Below are positions 1 through 6,473 of a stretch of 6,578 nt of DNA, piece by piece. The notes beneath the pieces were generated by a model. That model was not told the DNA's origin, ran no database searches, and worked only from the letters and a program-made list of their open reading frames with translations. Position numbers and translations under genes: made by a program. Source of the DNA: Ramlibacter sp. (lineage in GTDB: Bacteria > Pseudomonadota > Gammaproteobacteria > Burkholderiales > Burkholderiaceae); contig JACMQP010000501.1 of the NCBI GenBank assembly GCA_014376915.1, positions 1 through 6,578 on the forward strand. The letters are read 5' to 3'. Each line of letters starts with the position of its first letter. Positions within the stretch are counted from its first letter, which is position 1.

Positions 1-1
1 G

Positions 2-139
2 CCGCGTGCCGCCTGGTACGCCGAAGACGGCGACGGGCCCGGCTACCTCTTCGCCTACCTCGGCACGGCGCGCGCCTTGATGGGCAATGCGATGGCCGCT
101 GGCAAGGCGGTGCTGCACGTCGCCGAGATCGTCGATTGA
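2..139 (+). CDS. C-terminal 45 residues of an unidentified protein (5' partial)
   Basis: An open frame enters from the left edge and ends at TGA 137-139. It reads as ordinary coding sequence with strong GC in third positions. The visible tail contains WYAEDGDG, then GYLFAYLGTARALMGNAMAA, and ends VLHVAEIVD. This looks like a loop, an alanine-rich helix and a final short strand, as in a compact globular enzyme domain. I do not recognise the family from 45 residues and give no function. It ends 13 bp before the stop of the convergent tspO gene. A small inverted repeat (148-161, 5-bp stem AACCG/CGGTT) lies in the overlap of the two 3' ends but lacks a T-run. Confidence is in the reading frame only. 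Confidence 0.6.
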   Translation, partial: PRAAWYAEDGDGPGYLFAYLGTARALMGNAMAAGKAVLHVAEIVD

Positions 140-152
140 CCTCCGGTAACCG

Positions 153-551
153 TCAGCGGTTCAGCCAGGTGATGGACAACTGCAGTACGGTCGCGAAAGC
201 CACCCACGCGAGATAGGGCAGGTTCGCCAGCGCGACCCAGCGCTTGTGCGGCCAGATCGCGCTCAAGGCCCAGAGCAGGGTGGCGAGCACCAGCAGAATG
301 TCCAGCGCCGCCAGCGCATTGTTCTTCAGCCCGAATTGCAGCGGCGTAAAGGCGAGGTTGAACAGCACGTTCAGCCCGAACGGCAGAGCGGTCGCCCAGC
401 CAACGCGGCGCTTGATCGCCAGCCAGAACACGTAGCCGAACGTGACGGCAATGACCAAATACAGTGCGCTCCACACCGGCGCGAACACCCATGCCGGTGG
501 CGCGAAGAAAGGCTGTATCAGCTGGTTGTACCAGGCGGCGGATGCATTCAT
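153..551 (-). CDS. tspO: TspO/MBR (tryptophan-rich sensory/translocator) family protein, short form
   Basis: A 132-residue, strongly hydrophobic protein of the TspO/peripheral benzodiazepine receptor family, which are inner-membrane proteins that bind tetrapyrroles and some lipids. The family block WYxxLxxPxxxPPxWVFxPVW is at residues 7-27. It is followed by a helix (about 28-45), LNxxFNxAFTPLQFG (60-74), a helix at about 77-99, and the closing LPYLAWVAFATVLQ helix ending in WLN (111-130). There are ten tryptophans. Usual members have about 150-160 residues and five helices; this one starts at the block that normally follows helix 1. An in-frame TAA four codons upstream of the ATG rules out an upstream start, and the 84 bp before it encode no helix in any frame I checked. 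Related short forms that begin at this block are common, so it may be complete. No clear Shine-Dalgarno is seen. It lies downstream of the aldolase on the same strand. Family call is firm; ligand unknown. Confidence 0.9.
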   Translation of the reverse strand: MNASAAWYNQLIQPFFAPPAWVFAPVWSALYLVIAVTFGYVFWLAIKRRVGWATALPFGLNVLFNLAFTPLQFGLKNNALAALDILLVLATLLWALSAIWPHKRWVALANLPYLAWVAFATVLQLSITWLNR

Positions 552-635
552 CGGGCCAGCTTAACCCGCGCCGCACAGAAATGGGACAGCGGCGGCTTTG
601 GTGTCGGACCGTGCCGTCACGTTGCCGGTCAAGCC

Positions 636-1448
636 TCAGTCGAACATGTCCGGCTGGGTTGCCACCAGTTGCCCCCAGATTGGCTGAAAGTGCAGCCAGC
701 CGATGTACTCGCTGCCCACGTGCTCGCGGCTGAAGCGCGCCTTGTCCGGCGGCACCAGCTTGGGCGCGACACCTGTGGCGTCGATCATCAGTTGCTGCTG
801 GCAGCATCGCTCCAGCGCGATAAACCAGAACGCCGCGGCCTCGATGCTGTGGCGGCTGCAGGTGATCAGGCCGTGGTTCTGGTGGATCGCGGCCTTCACG
901 CCCTTGAACCAGTCGGCAATCTTCACTCCCGCCCCGGTTTCGACCGCCACCTTGCCACCCTCGTCGGTGATGACGACGTGATCCTCATAAAAAACCGCAG
1001 CGTCCTGCGTGATCGGCTCCAGCTTCTTGCCCAGCGCAGCGAAGGCCACCCCATACACGGTGTGCGCGTGGCACATGGCGACGATGTCGGGGTGCGCCTC
1101 GTGCACCGCCGCATGCAGCACAAAGCCCGCGCGGTTGATGGCGTAGTCGCCCTGCACCACCTTGCCGCTGTGGTCGGCCAGAATCAGGTTCGACAGCTTC
1201 ACCTGCGAGAAGTGCACCGCCATCGGGTTGGTCCAGTACAAGTGCGGATGCTCCGGGTCGCGCACTGTCAGGTGGCCGGCAAAGCCATAGTCCAGAGCGT
1301 TCAGGGCGAAAGCGCGGCAGGCCGCGACCAGCCGCTCCTGCCGGTGCCGCCGTTCCTCGGCATGAGTGGCGAAGCTGGGGACTTCCGGAAACTTCAAACC
1401 GGTCTGCTCCGGCTGGTAGATCGAAACGCGCTTGACTCTATCCAGCAT
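636..1448 (-). CDS. Class II aldolase/adducin family protein
   Basis: A 270-residue cytoplasmic protein with the class II aldolase/adducin fold. Visible landmarks in order: YGFAGHLTVRDPE (54-66, glycine loop for the substrate phosphate or carboxylate), CHAHTVYG (126-133, zinc ligands H127 and H129), and QNHGL (190-194, third zinc ligand H192). The spacing agrees with H92, H94 and H155 of E. coli fuculose-1-phosphate aldolase (FucA). Aligned without gaps back from the HxH, the catalytic Glu73 of FucA falls on G108 here. The zinc site is therefore intact but the classical catalytic acid is missing, as in a large group of bacterial and fungal members of unknown reaction. Length is typical. The start is fixed by AAGGAGA at 1454-1460, five bases before the ATG. 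It lies 33 bp downstream of the amidohydrolase and is probably cotranscribed. A lyase or decarboxylase acting on a small hydroxy or keto acid is possible; the substrate cannot be read from sequence. Confidence 0.9.
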   Translation of the reverse strand: MLDRVKRVSIYQPEQTGLKFPEVPSFATHAEERRHRQERLVAACRAFALNALDYGFAGHLTVRDPEHPHLYWTNPMAVHFSQVKLSNLILADHSGKVVQGDYAINRAGFVLHAAVHEAHPDIVAMCHAHTVYGVAFAALGKKLEPITQDAAVFYEDHVVITDEGGKVAVETGAGVKIADWFKGVKAAIHQNHGLITCSRHSIEAAAFWFIALERCCQQQLMIDATGVAPKLVPPDKARFSREHVGSEYIGWLHFQPIWGQLVATQPDMFD

Positions 1449-1453
1449 GGCTG

Positions 1454-1460
1454 TCTCCTT
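1454..1460 (-). promoter_or_regulatory. Strong Shine-Dalgarno of the class II aldolase gene
   Basis: AAGGAGA on the minus strand, five bases from the ATG at 1448. It lies in the 33-bp gap after the amidohydrolase stop and fixes the aldolase start. The trailing bases (GGAGACAG-C-ATG pattern) resemble those before the amidohydrolase, suggesting matched translation of the pair. Confidence 0.75.
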
Positions 1461-1481
1461 GAAGGCGGAAAAACGCGGGGA

Positions 1482-2765
1482 TTACCGCACCGTGAAGGGC
1501 GCCTGGTACGGCCTGCCAAACGCCACGCCGGCGACCACAGTGCCGGCCGGCCGCAGGAACATCTTGCCTTCGCGCCGGTTTTCGCGCGTGTCGACAAAAG
1601 AGACGGGGCCCTCGACGATCTCCAGGATCGACAGGTCGGCCGGCGCCCCGACCTGCAGGGTGCCGTGCTTCGGGATACGCCCGATCACGCGGGCCGGCGC
1701 GCCGGTGGCCATGGAGACCACCTCGGGCAGCGAAAAACCCAGGCCGATCAGCTTGCTCATCACCCACGGCAGGTAAGGCATGCCGGGCGTGTTGGCCGAA
1801 AACACGTGAGCATCGGACGAGATGGTGTCGGGCAGGCAGCCCTGAGCGATAGCCGCTTCGGCGATCGTGTAGTCGAAGCTGCCGCCGCCATGCCCGATGT
1901 CGAACACCACGCCGCGTCTTTTGGCGGCCAGTGCGGCCGGCAGTAGCTTGCCGTTCTGGACGATGTTGGTGCCTTCGCCCGCGAGATTGGGCGCGCCGGA
2001 ATAGCAATGCGTCAGCACATCGCCCGGCCGCATCAAGTCGAGGATCTGCGACATCAGCGCGGCATCCGCCACCCCGCCGATATGCACCATCACCTTGGCC
2101 GGCACGCCTGAGGCGACGCAGGCCGCGATCGCTCGCCTGAGCGGCTCGAGCCCGTGGCGGGCGATCACGTTTTCGCTCATGCGCACCTTCACGCCCAGCA
2201 CCATGTCGGCGTTCTCCGCCACTGCGCGGGCCGTCGCGTCCACCTGCGCGTAGTCGATGTTGTACAGCTCCGGCACCGGGAATCCCGCCAGCCCCGCGAC
2301 GGCGATGTGCACGAAAGCGAACTGGCGCGTGCGCGATGCCGGCACCACGAAACGGCGGAACGCGGCGAAGTTGTTGGCGCCTGCGTCTCCGGCCGACACC
2401 ACCGTGGTCGTGCACTGGTGGGCGACCAGTTCATCGGCGGGAATGCCGATCGCCGAGCCATAGGCAAAGGTGTGGCAATGCAGGTCGATCAGGCCGGGCG
2501 TGACCAGCTTGCCGCCGGCATCCATCACCCGCAACGCCCTCTCCGGCGCAATGCTTGGAGCGATGGATTCGATCAGGCCATAGCGGATGCCGATGTCGCG
2601 GCGCCCGGACAGGCCCTGGCCGGCATCCAGCACATTGGCATTGCGGATCAACAGGTCGAACTTGTCGGCCGGGCCCATGGCCGCATGGAGAGCGCCAGGC
2701 AGGGCCCCGATGGCGACCAGCGAAGCGGCGGCCTTGAGGATGTCGCGTCGGGAATTGCAGTCCAT
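1482..2765 (-). CDS. Tat-exported amidohydrolase/deacetylase family metallohydrolase
   Basis: A 427-residue binuclear-metal amidohydrolase of the amidohydrolase/deacetylase branch (relatives: EF_0837, Atu3266, D-aminoacylase and dihydroorotase types). The N-terminus MDCNSRRDILK plus a hydrophobic stretch to about residue 29 is a twin-arginine signal peptide, which predicts a folded, metal-loaded periplasmic enzyme. Metal ligands expected for the family are all present: DLHCH (H96, H98), GVKVRMS (K193, the probable carboxylated lysine), MVHIG (H228), LTHCYSG (H253) and SSDAH (D318). DIGHGGGSFDY (289-299) is a further family block. The C-terminal PADLSILE segment returns to the small beta domain. 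A GTG at 2810 would extend the frame by 15 residues, but the ATG at 2765 has GGAGA five bases upstream and puts the RR motif at a normal distance. It is first in a unit with the class II aldolase. Likely reaction: hydrolysis of an N- or O-acyl group; substrate unknown. Confidence 0.9.
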   Translation of the reverse strand: MDCNSRRDILKAAASLVAIGALPGALHAAMGPADKFDLLIRNANVLDAGQGLSGRRDIGIRYGLIESIAPSIAPERALRVMDAGGKLVTPGLIDLHCHTFAYGSAIGIPADELVAHQCTTTVVSAGDAGANNFAAFRRFVVPASRTRQFAFVHIAVAGLAGFPVPELYNIDYAQVDATARAVAENADMVLGVKVRMSENVIARHGLEPLRRAIAACVASGVPAKVMVHIGGVADAALMSQILDLMRPGDVLTHCYSGAPNLAGEGTNIVQNGKLLPAALAAKRRGVVFDIGHGGGSFDYTIAEAAIAQGCLPDTISSDAHVFSANTPGMPYLPWVMSKLIGLGFSLPEVVSMATGAPARVIGRIPKHGTLQVGAPADLSILEIVEGPVSFVDTRENRREGKMFLRPAGTVVAGVAFGRPYQAPFTVR

Positions 2766-2770
2766 GCCTG

Positions 2771-2775
2771 TCTCC
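2771..2775 (-). promoter_or_regulatory. Shine-Dalgarno that decides the amidohydrolase start
   Basis: GGAGA on the minus strand, five bases before the ATG at 2765. The longer reading from GTG at 2810 would place this site inside the coding sequence and push the twin-arginine motif about 20 residues in, so the ATG is preferred. Confidence 0.7.
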
Positions 2776-2795
2776 GGTCGTGTGAAGGAATGGTG

Positions 2796-2824
2796 ACTAT
2801 CGTGCGCCACGGCGTCCGCGTCAA
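2796..2824 (-). promoter_or_regulatory. Sigma70-like promoter of the amidohydrolase-aldolase unit
   Basis: On the minus strand, TTGACG (2819-2824, five of six to the -35 consensus) and GATAGT (2796-2801, four of six to the -10 consensus) are separated by exactly 17 bases. The start of transcription would fall near 2789, giving a leader of about 25 bases that includes the Shine-Dalgarno. The site lies between the end of the SRPBCC relic and the amidohydrolase ATG, which is the expected place. If the GTG at 2810 were the start, the promoter would overlap coding sequence; this also favours the ATG at 2765. No obvious operator repeat is seen around it. Confidence 0.55.
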
Positions 2825-2840
2825 TCCAGGAAGCGCCTCG

Positions 2841-3164
2841 TTAGCCTTCGACATGCGCTTTCAGTTTGTCCAGGGCCTGCTGCCACCGCCGGCCAATGAC
2901 TTCCGGTGAGCGGGTCGGCAGCGTCCCGGCCGCGGCCTCCTGCAGCGTGAAGGTGACCAGCGTGCGCTGCTTCTTCGTCTAGTCGAGGCAGTGCGGGCGC
3001 CAGCGGGACGACAACAATTGCTCCCGCTCCACCTTGTCGATCACCAGGTCGAGGACGACGTTCTGGTAATCCTTGGCAGTCATCTGCCCCCGCAGCTGCC
3101 GGCCCGGCGCGAAGCGCTGGCCAGTGAGGTTGGCGTCGAACCAGATGGTCGCTGCGGTCACGCA
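2841..3164 (-). pseudogene. Decayed SRPBCC / AHSA1 (Activator of Hsp90 ATPase homologue) family gene
   Basis: The minus strand reads as an AHSA1-like SRPBCC domain in one frame across a stop. Before the stop: IWFDANLTGQRFAPGRQLRG, then a segment ending SSRWRPHCLD, equivalent to the family's WF....F.PG...RG and W.W.P...D blocks. The next codon is TAG (2979-2981). The same frame then continues TKKQRTLVTFTLQEAAAGTL and finishes RRWQQALDKLKAHVEG before TAA (2841-2843), matching the usual TLVEFTLE....GT and GW...L..L..HV end. The normal N-terminal 25-30 residues are replaced by unrelated sequence, and roughly 10-15 residues (the VTESGFD region) appear to be missing after GTL. Only about 105 of the usual 150 or so codons remain. 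A GTG at 3161 with AGGAG nine bases upstream (3171-3175) could start a 60-residue fragment, but this would lack half the fold. An AHSA1 origin is clear; a functional product is unlikely. Confidence 0.8.
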
Positions 3165-3258
3165 GGAAAACTCCTGTGTAGGCAAAGCAAAAATGCAGTT
3201 GATCAAACGCATTTTCCCTTGACGTCAGCTTTCGTCATACGCAACCACGACGTGGCTA

Positions 3259-4020
3259 TTAGCTTTTCAGCCGGTACCCGGTCTTGAAAATCCACACCAC
3301 CCCGCCCATGCAGACGGCCATGAACAGCAGCGTCATGGCCAGGCTGATACCGACGCCGACGTCGGACACGCCATAGAAGCTCCAGCGGAAGCCGCTCACC
3401 AGGTACACCACCGGATTGAACAGGCTGAGCTTCTGCCAGAAGGCGGGCAACATGTCGATCGAATAGAAGCTGCCGCCCAGGAACGTCAGCGGCGTGATGA
3501 TCAGCGTGGGGATGAACTGCAGCTTCTCGAAGCCGTCGGCCCAGATGCCGATGATGAATCCAAGCAGGCTGAACGTGACCGCTGTCAGGACCAGAAACAG
3601 CAGCATGAAGCCCGGATGCATGATCTTCATCGGCACGAACAGCGCGGCCGTGGCCAGGATGATCAGGCCCAGCGCGATCGATTTGGTGGCCGCGGCGCCG
3701 ACATAACTGATGACGATCTCCAGCGTGGAAACCGGCGCCGACAGCAGCTCGTAGATGGTCCCGGTGAACTTGGGGAAGTAGATGCCGAACGACGCGTTGC
3801 TGATGCTCTGCGTCAGCAACGACAGCATCACCAGTCCGGGCACGATGAAGGCGCCGTAACTGACGCCGCCCACCTCGGGGATGCGCGATCCGATGGCCGA
3901 TCCGAACACCACGAAATACAGCGAGGTGGAAACCACCGGCGAGACGATGCTTTGTAGCAGCGTGCGGAAGGTGCGCGCCATCTCGAACCGGTAGATTGCG
4001 CGGATGGCGTAGAGATTCAT
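3259..4020 (-). CDS. ABC-2 type exporter permease, YadH-like
   Basis: A 253-residue integral membrane protein of the ABC-2 permease family, close in plan to E. coli YadH (256 residues). Six probable membrane helices: about 23-41, 57-75, 105-129, 137-161, 168-186 and 223-247. Shared family blocks are [10 protein letters not shown] (58-67), ELLSAPVS (91-98), the [18 protein letters not shown] run (170-187), LPAFW (191-195) and [11 protein letters not shown] (202-212). It would pair with the ATPase encoded just upstream to move a substrate out across the inner membrane. The start ATG overlaps the ATPase stop by four bases (ATGA at 4017-4020), a sign of translational coupling. The stop TAA is at 3259-3261 and no clear intrinsic terminator follows. 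The substrate of YadGH-type exporters is not established, so none is assigned. Confidence 0.92.
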   Translation of the reverse strand: MNLYAIRAIYRFEMARTFRTLLQSIVSPVVSTSLYFVVFGSAIGSRIPEVGGVSYGAFIVPGLVMLSLLTQSISNASFGIYFPKFTGTIYELLSAPVSTLEIVISYVGAAATKSIALGLIILATAALFVPMKIMHPGFMLLFLVLTAVTFSLLGFIIGIWADGFEKLQFIPTLIITPLTFLGGSFYSIDMLPAFWQKLSLFNPVVYLVSGFRWSFYGVSDVGVGISLAMTLLFMAVCMGGVVWIFKTGYRLKS

Positions 4021-4958
4021 GCCTCTTCCTTCGCCCGGACCAGGCTGACGAAGATGTCTTCCAGCGAGCTCTGGCTGGTCTGCAGGTCCTTGAAGGCGAT
4101 GCCGGCCTTGTCGACGTCGTCCAGCAGCGCGGCGATGCCCGAATGGTCGCTGTGCGCGTCGTAGGTGTAGGTGAGCTCGTTGCCGCCGGCGGCCAGCGCC
4201 AGCGAATGGGCCGACAGCGCCGCCGGCACCTGCAGCAGCGGCTGCGCCAGCTGCAGCGTCAGCTGCTTCTTGCCCAGCTTGCGCATCAGCTCCGCCTTGT
4301 CTTCCACCAGGATGATCTCGCCCTTGCTGATCACGCCGACGCGGTCGGCCATCTCCTCCGCTTCGTCGATGTAATGCGTGGTCAGGATGACGGTCACGCC
4401 GGTGTCACGCAGCGAGCGAACCAGCTGCCACATCTCCTTGCGCAGCGTCACGTCCACGCCCGCCGTCGGCTCGTCCAGGAACAGCAGCCGCGGCTCGTGC
4501 GACAGGGCCTTGGCGATCAGCAGGCGCCGTTTCATGCCGCCCGACAGGGTGCGGATGGCGTTGTCCTTCTTGTCCCAGAGCGACAGCTCGCGCAGCACCT
4601 TCTCGATATGCACCGGATTGGCCGGCTTGCCGAACAGCCCGCGGCTGAACGACACCGTGTTCCACACCGTCTCGAAAGCTTCGGTCGTCAGCTCCTGCGG
4701 CACCAGTCCGATGATCGAGCGCGCAGCGCGGTAATCCGCTCCGATGTCGTGGCCGTCGACCGTCACGTGGCCGGCGCTGGCGTTGACGATGCCGCAGACG
4801 ATGCTGATCAGTGTCGTCTTACCCGCGCCGTTCGGGCCGAGTAGCGCGAAGATCTCGCCGCGCCGGATCTGCAGGTCGATGTTCTTCAACGCGCTGAAGC
4901 CCGACGCATAGGTCTTGGACAGGCCGGCGATCGTGAGGATGGGGTCGGGGACGGACAT
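4017..4958 (-). CDS. ABC exporter ATP-binding protein, YadG-like
   Basis: A 313-residue ATPase subunit for the permease that follows. Motifs in order: Walker A GPNGAGKT (41-48), Q-loop PQE with Q88, signature LSGGMKRR (138-145), Walker [13 protein letters not shown] (158-169, catalytic E163) and H-loop TTH with H195. All catalytic residues are present. After about residue 220 comes a C-terminal extension ending in [11 protein letters not shown] (297-307), typical of DrrA/YadG-type exporters (E. coli YadG is 308 residues). It is the first gene of the two-gene unit and lies divergent to the phosphodiesterase lipoprotein, with 126 bp between the two ATGs. No convincing Shine-Dalgarno precedes the ATG at 4958, and I could not place a good promoter for it. 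The call as an export ATPase is firm; the cargo is unknown. Confidence 0.93.
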   Translation of the reverse strand: MSVPDPILTIAGLSKTYASGFSALKNIDLQIRRGEIFALLGPNGAGKTTLISIVCGIVNASAGHVTVDGHDIGADYRAARSIIGLVPQELTTEAFETVWNTVSFSRGLFGKPANPVHIEKVLRELSLWDKKDNAIRTLSGGMKRRLLIAKALSHEPRLLFLDEPTAGVDVTLRKEMWQLVRSLRDTGVTVILTTHYIDEAEEMADRVGVISKGEIILVEDKAELMRKLGKKQLTLQLAQPLLQVPAALSAHSLALAAGGNELTYTYDAHSDHSGIAALLDDVDKAGIAFKDLQTSQSSLEDIFVSLVRAKEEA

Positions 4959-4988
4959 TGGGCGCGACGATACAGGAATTCAGCGGCC

Positions 4989-5017
4989 TTGATGTGGCGC
5001 GGCCAGCGGAGTAGATT
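4989..5017 (+). promoter_or_regulatory. Possible sigma70-like promoter of the phosphodiesterase gene
   Basis: TTGATG (4989-4994) and TAGATT (5012-5017), each four of six to consensus, are separated by 17 bases. Transcription would start near 5024, leaving a leader of about 60 bases before the ATG at 5085. The site lies in the 126-bp divergent gap with the ABC ATPase gene. Spacing is ideal but the hexamers are modest, so this is only a candidate. Confidence 0.35.
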
Positions 5018-5084
5018 TGGGAGATTCACGAGGCTGTCATCAAGTACATCCACGATCCGCGACAACGACAAGAAAGACACCGAC

Positions 5085-6431
5085 ATGAAACCCACGAACC
5101 GTTCCTTCGCCCTGCCCCTGTTGAACGTCACGCTGGCGCTGGCTGCCTGTGGCGGCAGCGACGGCCCAGCGCCGCTGCCGACGCTGGGCGGCAACCCGCC
5201 ACTGGTGATCGGCCACCGCGGCCTGCCTGGCCTGTACCCCGAGGAAACGCAGGCGGGCTACGAAGCCGCGGCCGACGCCGGCGCCGATTCGCTGGAAATG
5301 GACCTGCATCTCACCAAGGACTGCGTTCTGGTGGCGCGCCACAACCCATGGCTGAGCGACAACACGAACATCACCGAGGTGGCACGGGCCAATGCCACGG
5401 TCGCCGCCCGCAAGCGCACGGTACCCGGCGTGCTGGTGAACGTGAAGTACTCGCTGGCCACCTATGGCGGCCCGGCCCAGTATCTGAGCGACCTTACCAA
5501 CCCGGCCGACCCGAAATCGGTGCTCAAGTCGCTGGTGGTGGACGGCGAGGATCACACCGGCGACTGGTCGATCACCGACTTCACCGTCGCCGAGCTCAAG
5601 CAATGGATCGGTGGTACGACCTACGACGCACGGACTGAGCGGCCGACGGCGCTGAACGGCAAGCTGCCGATCGTGACCATGCAGGAGATCATCGATATCG
5701 CCACTGCCAAGAGCAAGGCCACCGGCCGCGCCATCAGCGTCTACCCCGAGACCAAGAACCCATACTGGAACAACCAGCAGGCGATTGCCAACGGTTGCGG
5801 TAGCGGCAAGCGCCCGTTCGAGGACGCTGTCGCCAAGCTGGTGAAGGACAACAACCTGAACAGCAAGAGCGCGCCCATCTTCGTCCAGAGCTTCGATCCG
5901 GACAGTCTGAAATACCTTCGTTCGGTCGGCGTCAACACTCGCATGGTGCAGCTGGTGGACGGCAACGACGTGGATTTGCGGACCGGCGCGATGATCTACA
6001 AGACCGACGACGTCTACAACTTCGTCGACGGCCGTCCCTACTCATGGACGCTGGCCGGCGACGGCCGCTTCTTCGACGCGATGCTGACTCCGGCCGGCCT
6101 GGCCGACATCAAGGGCTATGCCGACGGCATCGGGCCGTGGAAGCCGCAGGTGATGACATGGAAGGTCACGCCCTTCAAGGACGGCGCCTCGATGGCCGAC
6201 GTCAATTCGGTGACTCCGACAACGCTGATCGCGGATGCACACAAGGCCGGCCTGTTTGTGCACAGCTACACCTTCCGCAACGAGAAGAAGTATTTGGCCG
6301 GCATCTACCAGGCCAACCCCACACCCGAGTACCTGGACTTCTTCCGGGCTGGCGTGGATGGCGTGTTTTCAGACTTCGCGAACACGGCGTTCGCCGCTCG
6401 CGCAACCTACCTGAAGGAAACCGGGCGCTGA
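5085..6431 (+). CDS. GlpQ-type glycerophosphodiester phosphodiesterase, predicted lipoprotein
   Basis: A 448-residue GDPD-family enzyme that would hydrolyse glycerophosphodiesters to glycerol-3-phosphate and an alcohol. The start at 5085 gives a lipoprotein signal: a short basic N-terminus, a hydrophobic core, and lipobox LAAC with C22. The residue after C22 is glycine, not aspartate, so outer-membrane sorting is likely. An ATG at 4991 would add 32 hydrophilic residues and spoil the signal. Catalytic features: HRG (44-46), PEET (52-55, usual PE[NH]T), EMD (E71, D73), RHN (H86; usually HD) and YPETK (E222, K224). Later GlpQ-like blocks are QSFDPDSL (268-275), YADGIGP (345-351), FVHSYTFR (391-398) and GVDGVFSDF (423-431). 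It is about 90 residues longer than E. coli GlpQ, with an insert at about 113-158 before DFTVAELK. A weak AGAAAGA lies before the ATG. It is monocistronic here, divergent from the exporter, and followed by two hairpins. Confidence 0.9.
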   Translation: MKPTNRSFALPLLNVTLALAACGGSDGPAPLPTLGGNPPLVIGHRGLPGLYPEETQAGYEAAADAGADSLEMDLHLTKDCVLVARHNPWLSDNTNITEVARANATVAARKRTVPGVLVNVKYSLATYGGPAQYLSDLTNPADPKSVLKSLVVDGEDHTGDWSITDFTVAELKQWIGGTTYDARTERPTALNGKLPIVTMQEIIDIATAKSKATGRAISVYPETKNPYWNNQQAIANGCGSGKRPFEDAVAKLVKDNNLNSKSAPIFVQSFDPDSLKYLRSVGVNTRMVQLVDGNDVDLRTGAMIYKTDDVYNFVDGRPYSWTLAGDGRFFDAMLTPAGLADIKGYADGIGPWKPQVMTWKVTPFKDGASMADVNSVTPTTLIADAHKAGLFVHSYTFRNEKKYLAGIYQANPTPEYLDFFRAGVDGVFSDFANTAFAARATYLKETGR

Positions 6432-6442
6432 GGCGCCGCATC

Positions 6443-6469
6443 GTGTGGGTTGGGTTGGCAAACCCACAC
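6443..6469 (+). terminator. Perfect 9-bp hairpin 12 bases after the phosphodiesterase stop
   Basis: GTGTGGGTT (6443-6451) pairs exactly with AACCCACAC (6461-6469) around a 9-base loop. A second register, TGGGTT (6451-6456) with AACCCA (6461-6466) around a 4-base loop, is also possible. There is no T-run on either strand, so it is not a classical intrinsic terminator. Its position between converging genes suggests 3'-end protection or Rho-assisted or bidirectional termination. Confidence 0.5.
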
Positions 6470-6473
6470 TCAG

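Noticed and set aside
148..161. Inverted repeat AACCG-TCAG-CGGTT where the left-edge gene and tspO converge
   Set aside because: The stem is only 5 bp with no T-run, and it partly overlaps the tspO stop; this is too weak to call a terminator.
552..635. Gap between the aldolase and tspO as a possible home for a lost TspO helix 1 or a small gene
   Set aside because: Reading the minus-strand frames gives no hydrophobic segment and no small frame with a ribosome site; no strong hairpin or promoter was found.
246..1946. A very long plus-strand open frame (566 codons) running antisense to tspO, the aldolase and part of the amidohydrolase
   Set aside because: Its translation is arginine-, histidine- and glutamine-rich without any domain, and it crosses three minus-strand families with clear catalytic motifs. 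It is a shadow of GC-biased codons.
2154..2909. A plus-strand open frame covering the amidohydrolase 5' end and the SRPBCC relic
   Set aside because: No recognisable domain; the opposite strand carries the Tat signal and metal-ligand motifs. The frame exists because of base composition.
3251..3290. Possible terminator after the ABC permease
   Set aside because: The CCACG/CGTGG inverted repeat has only a one-base centre, and no T-run follows; it cannot form a good hairpin.
4195..4275. CAGCTGC/CAGCGGC-like repeats in the ATPase C-terminal part
   Set aside because: They encode an ordinary Leu/Gln/Ala-rich stretch of the protein, with irregular spacing; codon bias explains them.
3996..4844. A 282-codon plus-strand open frame antisense to the ABC ATPase
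   Set aside because: Low-complexity Gln/Arg/His translation with no motif, exactly opposite an ATPase with all its motifs; a shadow frame.
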